NCBI GenBank assembly: GCA_003212695.1
Contig: QCPC01000005.1
Coordinates: forward strand, 36,073-100,072
Direction of reading: 5' to 3'
DNA length: 64,000 nucleotides
From: Prochlorococcus sp. AG-436-C13
Lineage (GTDB): Bacteria; Cyanobacteriota; Cyanobacteriia; PCC-6307; Cyanobiaceae
Shown here: positions 42,401 to 51,804 of the stretch, in pieces
Layout: each line of letters starts with the position of its first letter
Position numbering within the stretch: position 1 is the stretch's first letter
The notes under the pieces: model-generated
The model's input: the letters and a program-made list of their open reading frames with translations, nothing else
Told to the model about the DNA's origin: nothing
The model's database searches: none
Translations under genes and position numbers: made by a program

Positions 42401-45121
42401 TTAGTGCTGATTTAATAAAATATTTTTGTCTGCAAATCCTTTATAAGCCTTTGGATCACAAGTTAGAAGTATTATTTGAAGACCATGCTCTACGGCCTTA
42501 ATAAGCATTTGTTTTATAAGAATAATTCTTCCTGGATCTGAATTTGTAAAAGAATCGTCAAAGATAACAGGCAAGCATTCATCATGCTCAGATTTTAGTA
42601 CTTCAGCTATTGATAATCGTAAAGCTGCCGCTAGTTGCTCTTTCATTCCACCACTTAATTCGTTAAATGCATAGAATTCCTTGCCACGTAGGATCTTTAT
42701 TCCATTAAATCCATTGGCTTGATCAAAGTTTAGTTGAGCTGAAGCTCCTTTCGAAATTAATGGCTTTAGATAATTCTCAATTGAATTAGTTAAGGGTTGA
42801 CTATACCTATTGCGTGAGATTTCTTGTACGTTGCCAAAAAGTTGTTGTAGCAACTTGTGAGCATCACTTAGATGCTTCATTGTTAGATAATCAGCCGTAA
42901 CTGTTTCTAGTTGAACTTTGGCTTTTTCAATTACTTCATAAGGGTCATCAGAACTAATATCTTCGCAGCGTGCTTTCCCTGCAGCTTGTTGTGCGATGAG
43001 ATTGGTTCTCTTGAGGTTTAGCTCATCAATCTCATTCTCGAATTTAGAAGTATCTGCTTCAATGCCTATAATTTTGGCTTCTTGTAGTTCTTTCTTTATG
43101 GCTTTTATATGATTTTCGGATTTATTGAATTGCCTTTCCATTACGATGATTTGATTTTTGATATGTTGATAATCCCCACATTCCTTTTTCAGTGATATAA
43201 GATTTTTTCTGAATGAGTTAAGCTCGCTATTAACTACTTTTAGGTTGCTTTCGTTTTCATATCTCGCTTTTTTTAATTCTTCTAGATTAGATATGGTTTG
43301 TTTTATATCATCCTCAGCTTGTTTAATTGATGATGAAGTATGACTAAGAATTTTTTTTATATTATGCCTTTGATTTTCAATCTCAATTCTTTTTGTTGTA
43401 AGAGGTCCCTCCTTAAGTAAATCTTGTAGGTATTTATTAAGAGAAAAGAGTCGCTCTTTTATTTCAGTTGACTTTAAATTGCATTCTTCTAATTCACTTA
43501 GTTTAACTTCTATATTTTTTCCTTTAGATAAACCTAAAGCTAGAAGTTGCTGCTCTATGGCAGTGCGCTCTTCAAAAACTTTTTCAGCTAACTTCATTGA
43601 GGAGAATCCAAGCTTAGATAATAGCTCTATATATTCTCTATGTGAATCGAGCTCTTTATTATCCGCGTTGTCCTGCGTTTCCCCTACACCTGGCTTGATT
43701 TTTATGTATATATTATCTCCTATATATAAGTCTACAGGCTCATTGATTTTTCTATGTTCTCCTTTCAATAGTTCTTCTTTATTTAGGTAGATTGATTGAT
43801 CTGTGGCTAATATCTCAATACTTGTGGCCATTGCTTCTTTCCTAGTACGGTAATCTCTTTCTTGCTGTTCTAATTCCTTTAAATGGATTAATTCTTTTCT
43901 ACTTATCTTTGTTAACGATGATAATTTTTTCTCAAGGGTCTTTTTTGTTTTTAATACCTTTTGCATTTCCTCTAGCTCATTCTTAAGCCTATTTATTGCT
44001 TCGAAATTTATATGTTGCTCAGCTAAGATGTCGAATAAGTCACGGCGTTTCTCATTTTCTTCAAGTGTAAGTTTTAGATTTGCACAATGTTTCTGCTTTA
44101 TTTCTAATTCTTTGGAAAGTGATAGTTCTTTCTCCTTCTGTTCTTTACACTCTTTTTTTAAACGTATTTTTTCTTTTTCTTTTTGATTGATTTTCTCTAA
44201 AATATCATTGTGATGTTTTAGAGAGTCTTGCCAGGTTTTATATCGCATTTGAGTTGGTTCTATTCCCTTTAAGGCGAGATTCAGCTTGTTCTCAAGGCTC
44301 TTAATTGTTTCAAGTCTATTTAAAGCAGCTTTTTTTTCTTTAATAACTCTTGGCAAATCAATATTTTGTAGATGAATTAGTTGCTTACCAATATCAACAA
44401 GTTCTTCGCTTAATTGCTCGTATTCGTAAAGCTTGGCTTGCGCTGCCTCTAATGCTATTTCGGCGTCCTTTACCTCTTTCTGGCGTTGCCAAAACTCAGA
44501 ACCTTTTTTTATACCACGACTCGTAAAATTTTCTTCTATTGCATTTTCAATCTTTTTTATAACACTCTGATCCAATGCTGATTGTTGAATGGCAACTCCT
44601 CCCGCCTTCCCTAATTGAGTTATTAGTGAATCAAACTCGTAATAGTTTTTATCGTTTTTAAGAATATCAACCCCTGCATTACCTTGCTTTACCCAGAGAT
44701 GTGCCCAACGATGTTGCAAAAGTGTCTTTGCTTGACGACTACCTAAAGATTCTTTGACTCTAAGGATATCAGCTAAATAGTCCTCAGCACATGGACCTGA
44801 TATCTTTTCTCTATCTGTTTCATTATGAAGTGAGATTTGCCCAGAAGGCCCTGTGAAACATTTTCGTAAGTTGTAAGTTTTGCCTTTTGCTTCAAATCTT
44901 ATGCGAATAGTTGGGTGTCCTATATGTAGTTTTGATCTTAGTTCTTCTATAGGCGCACCAGTTGCAGTTGCCTTGAGAAATAAGGTTTTGTGAAGAGCCT
45001 CTATTAGTGTGCTCTTACCAGTTTCATTTGCCCCTCCAATTAATGTTATTCGAGGAGAAAAATTAATTGATATCTCCGAATGAAGCCTGACGTTTAGAAC
45101 TTGGCAATCAATTAGACGCAT
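42401..45121 (-). CDS. SbcC/Rad50-like AAA ATPase (906 aa)
   Basis: SMC-like ATPase. Walker A GGANETGKST at 29-38; signature NELSGGMKEQLAAALRLSIA and Walker B LPVIFDDSFTNSD near the C-terminus (about 825-865). In between are long coiled coils with a central non-coil segment (about 440-520). No CxxC zinc hook is visible, unlike true SbcC/Rad50; this resembles YhaN-like proteins. The gene lies 5 bases after the nuclease gene 45127-46311 on the same strand, so the pair forms an Mre11/Rad50-type complex that processes DNA ends or hairpins. Symbol withheld because the subfamily is uncertain. Confidence 0.9.
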   Translation of the reverse strand: MRLIDCQVLNVRLHSEISINFSPRITLIGGANETGKSTLIEALHKTLFLKATATGAPIEELRSKLHIGHPTIRIRFEAKGKTYNLRKCFTGPSGQISLHNETDREKISGPCAEDYLADILRVKESLGSRQAKTLLQHRWAHLWVKQGNAGVDILKNDKNYYEFDSLITQLGKAGGVAIQQSALDQSVIKKIENAIEENFTSRGIKKGSEFWQRQKEVKDAEIALEAAQAKLYEYEQLSEELVDIGKQLIHLQNIDLPRVIKEKKAALNRLETIKSLENKLNLALKGIEPTQMRYKTWQDSLKHHNDILEKINQKEKEKIRLKKECKEQKEKELSLSKELEIKQKHCANLKLTLEENEKRRDLFDILAEQHINFEAINRLKNELEEMQKVLKTKKTLEKKLSSLTKISRKELIHLKELEQQERDYRTRKEAMATSIEILATDQSIYLNKEELLKGEHRKINEPVDLYIGDNIYIKIKPGVGETQDNADNKELDSHREYIELLSKLGFSSMKLAEKVFEERTAIEQQLLALGLSKGKNIEVKLSELEECNLKSTEIKERLFSLNKYLQDLLKEGPLTTKRIEIENQRHNIKKILSHTSSSIKQAEDDIKQTISNLEELKKARYENESNLKVVNSELNSFRKNLISLKKECGDYQHIKNQIIVMERQFNKSENHIKAIKKELQEAKIIGIEADTSKFENEIDELNLKRTNLIAQQAAGKARCEDISSDDPYEVIEKAKVQLETVTADYLTMKHLSDAHKLLQQLFGNVQEISRNRYSQPLTNSIENYLKPLISKGASAQLNFDQANGFNGIKILRGKEFYAFNELSGGMKEQLAAALRLSIAEVLKSEHDECLPVIFDDSFTNSDPGRIILIKQMLIKAVEHGLQIILLTCDPKAYKGFADKNILLNQH

Positions 45122-45126
45122 TTATA

Positions 45127-46311
45127 TTAGTTTTTTGCAGCAAAATGATATAACTCACAAAGAGCAATTCGGCTAATTGAAACGAGTTCAGAATCTTGAT
45201 TGTCGTTATCTTGTAGTCGTTTCTGTAGTTGACTTGCTACTTGAGCAATTAAAGGATTTTCGACAGAGCTGGTAAGTTCCTCTAGTTCATCATCTTTAGG
45301 TTCTTGGTAGCATTCTCCTTTTATATGTAGTCTTAAAAGTTTGTTCTCAAGATCTATTCTTAATGACTTATATCGCTTATAACCATTAAGACTAAGTACT
45401 CCACTTATCTCGATTCTTAGCAAGTCACGTAATATTCGACCTTCTGTTAACGTCTCTATCTTACGTCTTAATCTATCTATATCGCTATCGCCATTAAACC
45501 TAAAGCATATATTGTGCCATTGAAATCTGCCGGTAGGCACTATTTTTACTTTAGGCTCTTCATTTCTCTTGACGTCTACTTGTAATACTTGCCCACGTTG
45601 ATTGCCTTCACCCTGATCAAAACGATCAGCTTCAGGTGTGCCTGGATACCAGGCTTTTTCACCTACTTGTTTTAAGTTATGCCAATCCCCTAAGGCAATA
45701 TAATCAATTTCCTCTTTTGGAAAATCTTTTAGATGAATTATGCTATTAGAACTAGGCTGCGCCTCATCGTCCAATAAATAGTCATGCCCTCTAAACCCAT
45801 GAACTCCTCCATGAGCAAGAACAATTCTTGGTTTCAAGGAGTTCACTGTCCCCCAATTAATCTTTTTTAACCAATGAGTTGGATCTACGTTGTCCTTATT
45901 TCGAAGTAAGGGGCAAGTCAGGATGACAGCATGCTCAATTTCAACAGGCTGATTTTCCAGAGAAAGTAATAGGTTAGGAGCGATTTGAGCTTTATATTTT
46001 TTGAAGTCATCATTGTGCCAGATAGATCCTAAAGCTCCATGATCATGATTGCCAGGAATAACAATTACAGGAATACTCATTGAACCTATCGCTTCTAAAA
46101 CTTCTGTCACGTTAGGAAATGTAGGAGTTGGAGAATCGAATAAATCTCCTGCAATCAATACAAATTGTGCTTTCTGAATTCGAACTGTTTCTTTTATGCG
46201 TGCAATTACATTTAAACGTTCTTGCTTGAGTTTGAATCTGTGCTGTTCGTCTTTGATTTGTAAGTATGGCTTTCCTATTTGCCAATCTGCTGTATGTATA
46301 AAACGTGCCAA
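45127..46311 (-). CDS. SbcD/Mre11-like metallophosphoesterase (394 aa)
   Basis: Calcineurin-like nuclease with phosphoesterase motifs: HTADWQIGK (residues 6-14), GDLFDS (55-60), GNHDHG (87-92), LAHGGVHG (165-172) and GDWHN (208-212). Motif I has Gln 11 where most Mre11/SbcD proteins have the metal-binding His; such DWQ forms exist in other bacterial SbcD-like proteins. Start at the ATG at 46311, directly before the conserved strand. First gene of a two-gene operon with the ATPase 42401-45121. Expected role: Mn-dependent DNA end and hairpin cleavage in repair. Confidence 0.9.
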   Translation of the reverse strand: MARFIHTADWQIGKPYLQIKDEQHRFKLKQERLNVIARIKETVRIQKAQFVLIAGDLFDSPTPTFPNVTEVLEAIGSMSIPVIVIPGNHDHGALGSIWHNDDFKKYKAQIAPNLLLSLENQPVEIEHAVILTCPLLRNKDNVDPTHWLKKINWGTVNSLKPRIVLAHGGVHGFRGHDYLLDDEAQPSSNSIIHLKDFPKEEIDYIALGDWHNLKQVGEKAWYPGTPEADRFDQGEGNQRGQVLQVDVKRNEEPKVKIVPTGRFQWHNICFRFNGDSDIDRLRRKIETLTEGRILRDLLRIEISGVLSLNGYKRYKSLRIDLENKLLRLHIKGECYQEPKDDELEELTSSVENPLIAQVASQLQKRLQDNDNQDSELVSISRIALCELYHFAAKN

Positions 46312-46609
46312 TTCCTGATTTAAACAGAATTATCCAGACACTATTACGTTTTTTAAGTAAAGTCGATTGAATTTCATAACACCATCACACTTCTTGCTAT
46401 TTAATATATTAAACGAGTTGATAACCTTTAATAATTTTATGGCTCTAGGAATTTAAGTCTTAATTTCAGTTCCAAGGAAAGCAATTATCCCGTGCAGTGA
46501 AGTGCAACTTTGTTTGATTTTGTAGCGTATAGGCAAGCAAATAGGACGAAGTTGAAAGCAGACCATCAAGCAAACAAAGAGTAACCTATTAGTACATGAG
46601 TACTGCTAG

Positions 46610-46888
46610 ATGATTGGATCTGTAGGACGTGAGCCGAATCCCGACCTATTCCCTAGGGAGTATGAGTTCCTTCACGTTCAATGCGGAGACTTTGTAGCGA
46701 TAAAGTCCTCTCAGGATAACTGGGGTGAGTGGTGGGTTGGCCAGGTGTTGAACAGAGTTGGAAGTTCTTTGGATTCTCGAATTAATACTATTTTTCAAGT
46801 GATTGATGTAGATACAGGAAGGGTGAAGATTATTAATGCAGATCTTGTTGTGGGAATTATCAAAACAAATAACCTAAAAAGAGAATAG
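46610..46888 (+). CDS. DUF3104 family protein (92 aa)
   Basis: Beta-rich protein with FLHVQCGDFVAIKSSQDNWG, WWVGQVLNRVGSSLDSRINT, IFQVIDVDTGRVKIINADLV and VGII. Matches the picocyanobacterial DUF3104 pattern (GDFVAIKS, WWVGQV, FQVxDVDTG, NADLV). Probably an SH3-like fold; function unknown. The short inverted repeat AGTAC-ATGA-GTACT lies just upstream (about 46591-46604). Confidence 0.85.
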   Translation: MIGSVGREPNPDLFPREYEFLHVQCGDFVAIKSSQDNWGEWWVGQVLNRVGSSLDSRINTIFQVIDVDTGRVKIINADLVVGIIKTNNLKRE

Positions 46889-46902
46889 ATAATTTATCTA
46901 TT

Positions 46903-47181
46903 TCAAATACTTTGTTTCTTGCCATTAATTACAATTGCTAGAGAAGATTTATTTTGTTCTGGGGTATTTTTATCTAAATTATTTATAATAATTGAAATAA
47001 TCAGTAATAAGAAGGGGCTCATAAATGTAACAGCAACAATTAATGAAATCAATCTATTTAACTTAAAGATTCTATTTTTGACTAAAGGATCACCGCAATG
47101 ACCGCAAATTAAAATGCCGTCTTTGCTTTGTATCTGAATTTGATGATGGGGTGAGCAATAAGGGCAATAGTAACGATTCAT
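46903..47181 (-). CDS. Zinc-ribbon membrane protein (92 aa)
   Basis: CPYCSPHH (Cys 6 and 9) and CGHCGD (Cys 26 and 29) form a zinc ribbon at the N-terminus; a hydrophobic helix follows (about 43-66), then a polar tail NLDKNTPEQNKSSLAIVING. Soluble zinc ribbon on the cytoplasmic side of a membrane anchor. Convergent with DUF3104. Function unknown. Confidence 0.75.
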   Translation of the reverse strand: MNRYYCPYCSPHHQIQIQSKDGILICGHCGDPLVKNRIFKLNRLISLIVAVTFMSPFLLLIISIIINNLDKNTPEQNKSSLAIVINGKKQSI

Positions 47182-47257
47182 TGGGTCCTCAGGGTTTGGT
47201 CGCTTTGCTTTGACATTTGATATAACAAGTTTAATTTTTTAGCTATTGTCTACTTAT

Positions 47258-47329
47258 GCGGGTGTAGTTCAGCGGTAGAACGTCAGCTTCCCAAGCTGAA
47301 TGTCGCCAGTTCGAGTCTGGTCATCCGCT
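47258..47329 (+). tRNA. tRNA-Gly(CCC)
   Basis: 72 bases. Acceptor GCGGGTG/CATCCGC with one G-U pair; anticodon stem TCAGC/GCTGA around loop TTCCCAA, anticodon CCC; T-arm CCAGTTCGAGTCTGG. Discriminator base T, as expected for glycine. CCA is not encoded. The only RNA gene of a known class in the window; no integrase is near it. Confidence 0.95.
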
Positions 47330-47410
47330 TTGTTTCTTAGAGTGGACAAACGAAAACTTAACTTATGCTAACTGTTTTTGTTATAAAACATCTAGACTTA
47401 TTAGATTCTT

Positions 47411-47623
47411 TCAGAAGATATTTTGCTTGATTAAATAAAGAGTCTCCAAGTCTTGGATGGAATTGGCAATTTTACGTCTTAAGAACATTAGGGAATCACT
47501 GTCCATTTTGGATTCGTTAATTATTAATTCAGATTGATTTATTGCGTGCTCTAGATTCTTAATTTTAAGCGCTAAGACTTCAGGGTCGTTTTTACATTCT
47601 TCCAGTGTGAACTTATCAAGCAT
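47411..47623 (-). CDS. Hypothetical helical protein (70 aa)
   Basis: MLDKFTLEECKNDPEVLALK, IKNLEHAINQSELIINESKM and LRRKIANSIQDLETLYLIKQ. Two long amphipathic helices, a likely helical hairpin. No family recognised. Confidence 0.65.
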   Translation of the reverse strand: MLDKFTLEECKNDPEVLALKIKNLEHAINQSELIINESKMDSDSLMFLRRKIANSIQDLETLYLIKQNIF

Positions 47624-47721
47624 ATTTACTTTTATTCTAAGTTGGTATACAAAATATCATAGATAATGTGATTATAATAACAAAATTGAAATTATAAATA
47701 ATCAAATTATGTAAGTGTTCT

Positions 47722-48234
47722 TTATATTTCACTATCTAACCACATTGGCTCCTTTGGTGAAGTTACCTTTTTTGAATAAGGTCTATATGAATGAAGATTC
47801 TCAATTTCTGATACCCATCTTGCGGTAAAACCTTTTAGGCCATTAGATATTGTAGGATTAGAAAAGTCTAATTTTTTTCGTGTAAGCAATAGAGCTAGAA
47901 CTTTTAGAAAAATATCTTTGTCTTGATACAAATTAAACCAGAACTCATAAATCTCTTCAATAACATGTAATGGAAGATCATATGAAATACCTTCGGATGG
48001 AGGTTCTATTTTGTATCCATCTTGTATACAATCATTTAATAGATTTTCAATATTAGTTTCAATTGCATTTAGAATTTCTTTAGCAGCTGTTATTCCAATT
48101 AATTCTTTTCTATAGCACTCAATAAAATTTTTGTTTTCTTGCAAGGGATTTATATTATCTGTTATGCCAAGCATCCAATACCCTTCACCTTCTTTCTCGC
48201 AATTGACCAAATATAGAAATTGTAATTCTTTCAT
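47722..48234 (-). CDS. Hypothetical protein, possible GIY-YIG-like N-terminus (170 aa)
   Basis: N-terminal segment QFLYLVNCEKEGEGYWMLGI TDNINPLQ has the shape of GIY-YIG / T5orf172 domains (a YLV strand, then a G(Y/F)-x-x-GIT strand and NxxP). The catalytic Arg and Glu cannot be placed. The rest is helical (LIGITAAKEILNAIETNIEN, LPLHVIEEIYEFWFNLYQDK). Soluble. A similar N-terminus occurs at 60140-60523. Function uncertain. Confidence 0.6.
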   Translation of the reverse strand: MKELQFLYLVNCEKEGEGYWMLGITDNINPLQENKNFIECYRKELIGITAAKEILNAIETNIENLLNDCIQDGYKIEPPSEGISYDLPLHVIEEIYEFWFNLYQDKDIFLKVLALLLTRKKLDFSNPTISNGLKGFTARWVSEIENLHSYRPYSKKVTSPKEPMWLDSEI

Positions 48235-48371
48235 ACTAATAGACTACTGCTAGAAATTGGAGTTTAAGCAAGAAGAACTAATTGTGATTTTTTTTTAATA
48301 TTTGCATGAGAATTTTTCTTTCAATATTAAGACAACAGAGATTTTCTTATTTATATAAAGGATATGGAACA

Positions 48372-48389
48372 TTTATTGTTAACAATAAA
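48372..48389. repeat. 18-base perfect palindrome
   Basis: TTTATTGTT/AACAATAAA with no loop, directly followed by the small hairpin ACATCC/GGATGT. In an AT-rich context it may be chance, but it could be an operator. Confidence 0.5.
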
Positions 48390-48530
48390 ACATCCGATTG
48401 AAGGATGTGCTTATTTAGTTTACTTGAGCCTTTTGGTCCGTTGGAGGTTTCCGAAGCTATGGAATAAGATGCTTAAAAAGATTGCGGTTAAAGAGTATTT
48501 AAATTAGAAATCAGGTTTTACTATAATTAT

Positions 48531-48779
48531 TTATCTGAAACAACTGTCGCTAATAATTCTAATTTTACCGGCCGTATTGTTGTAAGCCTTTCTTTTTAGA
48601 AAGTATTTTGGGTATACCTTTAAGGTTGATTTGAATTGAGAGCTAGGTTTCCTTTTACGTGCAAATTTAATGGCACATGACCATCCCTTATGTTCTATTA
48701 TGCCAGGCCATGAGATCCATAGACCTAATATTATGCCAAGTAAGATGAATGATATCTTTCTAAAAAAAATACTCTTCAC
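48531..48779 (-). CDS. Hypothetical membrane-anchored basic protein (82 aa)
   Basis: N-terminal helix (MKSIFFRKISFILLGIILGL), then a basic, Cys-containing tail WSCAIKFARKRKPSSQFKST and IISDSCFR. Predicted membrane-anchored with an exposed basic part. No family recognised. Confidence 0.55.
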   Translation of the reverse strand: MKSIFFRKISFILLGIILGLWISWPGIIEHKGWSCAIKFARKRKPSSQFKSTLKVYPKYFLKRKAYNNTAGKIRIISDSCFR

Positions 48780-48852
48780 TATTTATCAGGAAGTGAATTT
48801 TTGCTTAATGATTACAAAATATTCTGATATATAATAAAATAAGTTGATATAT

Positions 48853-49254
48853 TTAGTTAATATTGTTTTCTTTAATTTCAGTATTGGCATTTAATTCATC
48901 AGTAACTTCCTGGTTTGTAGGAATAGGATCTTCTTCAGGAACTAAATTTTCCGTAGCATCTTGATTTTCAGTAACTTCTAGGTTTGTAGGAATAGGATCT
49001 TCTTCAGGAACTAAATTTTCCGTAGCATCTTCATTCTTAGATGTTTCTGAGTCGCTCTTAGCATTTCCATCTTGGGAAATTAAGTTTCCTATTAAAGAAA
49101 ATAGATTACTTAGATTTTTCAACAAATCCAATAGATTTACATAGATTTTTTTTAAAAGAGATTTAATTTCTTGAGCAGGCTCACTTTTATTGGTATATAG
49201 GATTAGGATGCCAACACCAAAGAAGAGAAATATAAAAAGAAATAGGATAATCAT
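48853..49254 (-). CDS. Membrane-anchored protein with 23-residue tandem repeat (133 aa)
   Basis: N-terminal helix (IILFLFIFLFFGVGILILYT), an amphipathic segment, then two near-identical 23-residue units built on DATENLVPEEDPIPTNxEVT. At DNA level the repeat period is 69 bases with few differences. The acidic, Pro-rich repeats are probably extended and exposed. Copy number may vary between strains. Function unknown. Confidence 0.7.
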   Translation of the reverse strand: MIILFLFIFLFFGVGILILYTNKSEPAQEIKSLLKKIYVNLLDLLKNLSNLFSLIGNLISQDGNAKSDSETSKNEDATENLVPEEDPIPTNLEVTENQDATENLVPEEDPIPTNQEVTDELNANTEIKENNIN

Positions 49255-49768
49255 TTATGCAATGAATATTTCTCTAAAGATCACGTGTAATTAATATTTT
49301 TTCAAGTAGTTAGCAACATGATTTAAAGATCCTTTTTTATTCAAAGTATTGAGATGTATATAGTTCAAAGAATGAAAGGCGTATTTTACCAGTTTATTTA
49401 AGTGTAAATTTGCTTCTAAAAGTCTCAGAAGTTTAGCTTAATCAAGATTTAACGCAGGTTTAGTTCGGATTTCAATTAGATGATCTACAAGTTTTATGGA
49501 AAACTTTTTAAAATAATTTCTGGGAGCACTTTACTAAAAAATTAATAGCATCAGTAGTTTCTCGATTTTGATGAACCTTGGCTCCTGTCTAGGACTACCA
49601 TGCTTAAAATCTAGGCTAGTTTTGTTTTGGGAGTGATTAATTGATGGTATATAAGTTGAAGGATCTATATCTATATACAAGTAAAAGATGTATATGTGCC
49701 TTAAGCTCTTGAAATAAGATCCTTTAATAGAATTTCCGAGATATATAATAATTCTATTGAGATTAAAA
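49255..49768. other. Gene-free stretch
   Basis: About 510 bases without a convincing ORF. A minus-strand frame at 49534-49776 overlaps the next gene's start and has no protein-like character. Confidence 0.35.
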
Positions 49769-49957
49769 ATGACCAATCAAGAACCACCAAACCAAGAACC
49801 AGCAAACCAAGAACCTAAGTGGGATTACACCTCCTCAAGGCAAAATTTCATAACAGGTGCATTAGTTGTTGGTGGCAATGTCCTAGTGCTATTAATCTAT
49901 TTGCTTTATAGAACAGTACCTGCCGTGCATCAGTTTATTTCAGGAAAGCCCTTGTAG
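49769..49957 (+). CDS. Small membrane protein with NQEP repeats (62 aa)
   Basis: Start at the ATG at 49769: MTNQEPPNQEPANQEPKWDY, then SSRQNFITGALVVGGNVLVL with one helix to about 47 and the end AVHQFISGKPL. Three NQEP units at the N-terminus look like microrepeat expansion. No family recognised. Confidence 0.6.
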   Translation: MTNQEPPNQEPANQEPKWDYTSSRQNFITGALVVGGNVLVLLIYLLYRTVPAVHQFISGKPL

Positions 49958-50221
49958 GCTTGTTAATTCTGAACCGGTTATTTATGAGAACTAATCTCAT
50001 AGTCTCATGAAGATATTGAGTTAAAGTCTATCTCATAATAGTTTCTAAAATAATTAGTACAGCAAGCTTATTTAGCTGTATTGATTTAAGTGTACGCTTT
50101 ACATTTAGATTTTATATAAGAATAGTATAAACTTACTTCATTTAGCCATCTATTAAACTAATGCCAAGTATGACCTGTCATTTGTGAACTAACAATATTT
50201 AATCTTAGAAGAATAATTTCC

Positions 50222-50728
50222 TTAATTTATGTTTATCTTTTTGATTAAAATAAAACCCAGAATAAGCATTGCAAAAATAGGCAACAAGTAAAGTGCAGTC
50301 AGTAAACCCATTATTATTAATGAAAATGAAAATAAAATAATAAATGATAATGAAATAATCCTTATCCATGTATTTATTCTTCGATGCCAGGTTCTGCCTG
50401 TTAAACGATCTAACTCAATTTGTAGATTTCTTCGCTGATGATTAAGTAAAATAAGCTGCTTTTGATGCCATTGGGAGGAAGTATTTGCTGTTGATTCTAC
50501 GATTTTTCTTTTAAAACCATCAATTAAATTTGATTCTCTTGTAAAAATAGAACGAAATCGTACTATTTGAGCCTGAAAAATCTCTTGAGTTGTGATTTGA
50601 ATCTCCTTTTCGATGTTTTCTAACTTTTCTGTTATATCTTCTACTGAATAAGCTATTTCTCTTCTCTCAAGCTTTGCAAGCTTGACTATGTTATTGCGAT
50701 TTTTAAATAGAAAGTCACGTAAATCCAA
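50222..50728 (-). CDS. Coiled-coil protein with C-terminal membrane helices (168 aa)
   Basis: N-terminal coiled coil (VEDITEKLENIEKEIQITTQ, KQLILLNHQRRNLQIELDRL), then GRTWHRRINTWIRIISL and two hydrophobic helices (about 120-160). Predicted cytoplasmic N-terminus. No family recognised. Confidence 0.7.
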   Translation of the reverse strand: MDLRDFLFKNRNNIVKLAKLERREIAYSVEDITEKLENIEKEIQITTQEIFQAQIVRFRSIFTRESNLIDGFKRKIVESTANTSSQWHQKQLILLNHQRRNLQIELDRLTGRTWHRRINTWIRIISLSFIILFSFSLIIMGLLTALYLLPIFAMLILGFILIKKININ

Positions 50729-50809
50729 TGAATTGAACCCCAGTGTGAATTGGATTGAGTTCTATTACCTCTATTCTAAGATAATACATTTATTTATGAT
50801 TACTTAACC

Positions 50810-51583
50810 TTAAATCAATAATCCTTTGACAATTAGAGAAGTTCCCATTACTAAAGCCAATAACTGGAAAGATTTTTTAACTATCTTTTCTCCTTTTTTT
50901 ATTGAATAATGTGCTCCCAGGTATCCTCCAATTAGGGATCCGATTACAAGAGAAGGTAGCCAAATCCATTTAACTTCATTGTTTAAAGAAAGTAAAATTG
51001 CACCTGAACCATTCCAAGCTATTCCAACTAAAACCAAAGTATGAGCAACTGCAGTTGTATATGAGAACTTGAACCATCTAACCAACCATAAAGTTAAGAA
51101 TAATCCAGTTCCTGATGTTAATGATCCATTCAGTATACCAATTAAAGTTATTATTAATCCTCCCTTAATAATATCTGAATTGGTTAATATGATCTTCTTA
51201 ATTGACTCCTCTGCGTTATTTAGCTTGTATGAATATATACCAAGGCAAAGTATTAAAAGCCCCAACCCTAATGTCGCCAAACTATCTGGTATAACAAGTA
51301 CTATTTGTGTTCCTATGATTACCCCTGGGACACCAAATATAAGAATAATAAAAGAGTATTTAGAACTTAGGTTCTTTTCCTTGTAATGTCTAATACTTGC
51401 TCCAATTCCAAGTGTAACGCTCGCTAACTTGTGAGTGGCTAGTGCTTTCGCGAAGGGTAAACCTAATAGTATTAATGCGGGAAGTTGGATTAATCCCGCG
51501 CCCCCCCCAGCTAGTGCTGAAAGAAAATTGGATATCAAAGATATTGTCGTAAGCAATAGTTGATGAGTTAACTGGCTTAACAT
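50810..51583 (-). CDS. TauE/SafE family sulfite/organosulfur exporter-like permease (257 aa)
   Basis: About eight transmembrane helices in two repeats. First repeat: NFLSALAGGGAGLIQLPALI LLGLPFAKALATHKLASVTL; second: ILNGSLTSGTGLFLTLWLVR then FSYTTAVAHTLVLVGIAWNG SGAI. These are the TauE/SafE hallmarks (GxGGGxxxxP, N/H in the second helix of each half). The substrate is likely an anion such as sulfite or a sulfonate. Single gene. Confidence 0.9.
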   Translation of the reverse strand: MLSQLTHQLLLTTISLISNFLSALAGGGAGLIQLPALILLGLPFAKALATHKLASVTLGIGASIRHYKEKNLSSKYSFIILIFGVPGVIIGTQIVLVIPDSLATLGLGLLILCLGIYSYKLNNAEESIKKIILTNSDIIKGGLIITLIGILNGSLTSGTGLFLTLWLVRWFKFSYTTAVAHTLVLVGIAWNGSGAILLSLNNEVKWIWLPSLVIGSLIGGYLGAHYSIKKGEKIVKKSFQLLALVMGTSLIVKGLLI

Positions 51584-51804
51584 TTATAATTTTCTTTCGG
51601 TTCAATTGTCTCCTATTATTATTTATATTTATGTGATTGAGCAATAGAGCGTATATATAAATTTGAATTAGCCTCTCAAGTAAGCATATAGGTTGGCTGA
51701 ATATATTTCTATTGTTAGGAAATAGAAATTCTTTAGTTGAGAATCTATATTATTAATAGTTCTTATTAATAATATGGAATAATTGATGAAATTACTAAAT
51801 TGTT

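Noticed and set aside
47258..47329. tRNA as an integration site
   Set aside because: No integrase, attachment-site repeat or phage gene found near the tRNA-Gly gene.
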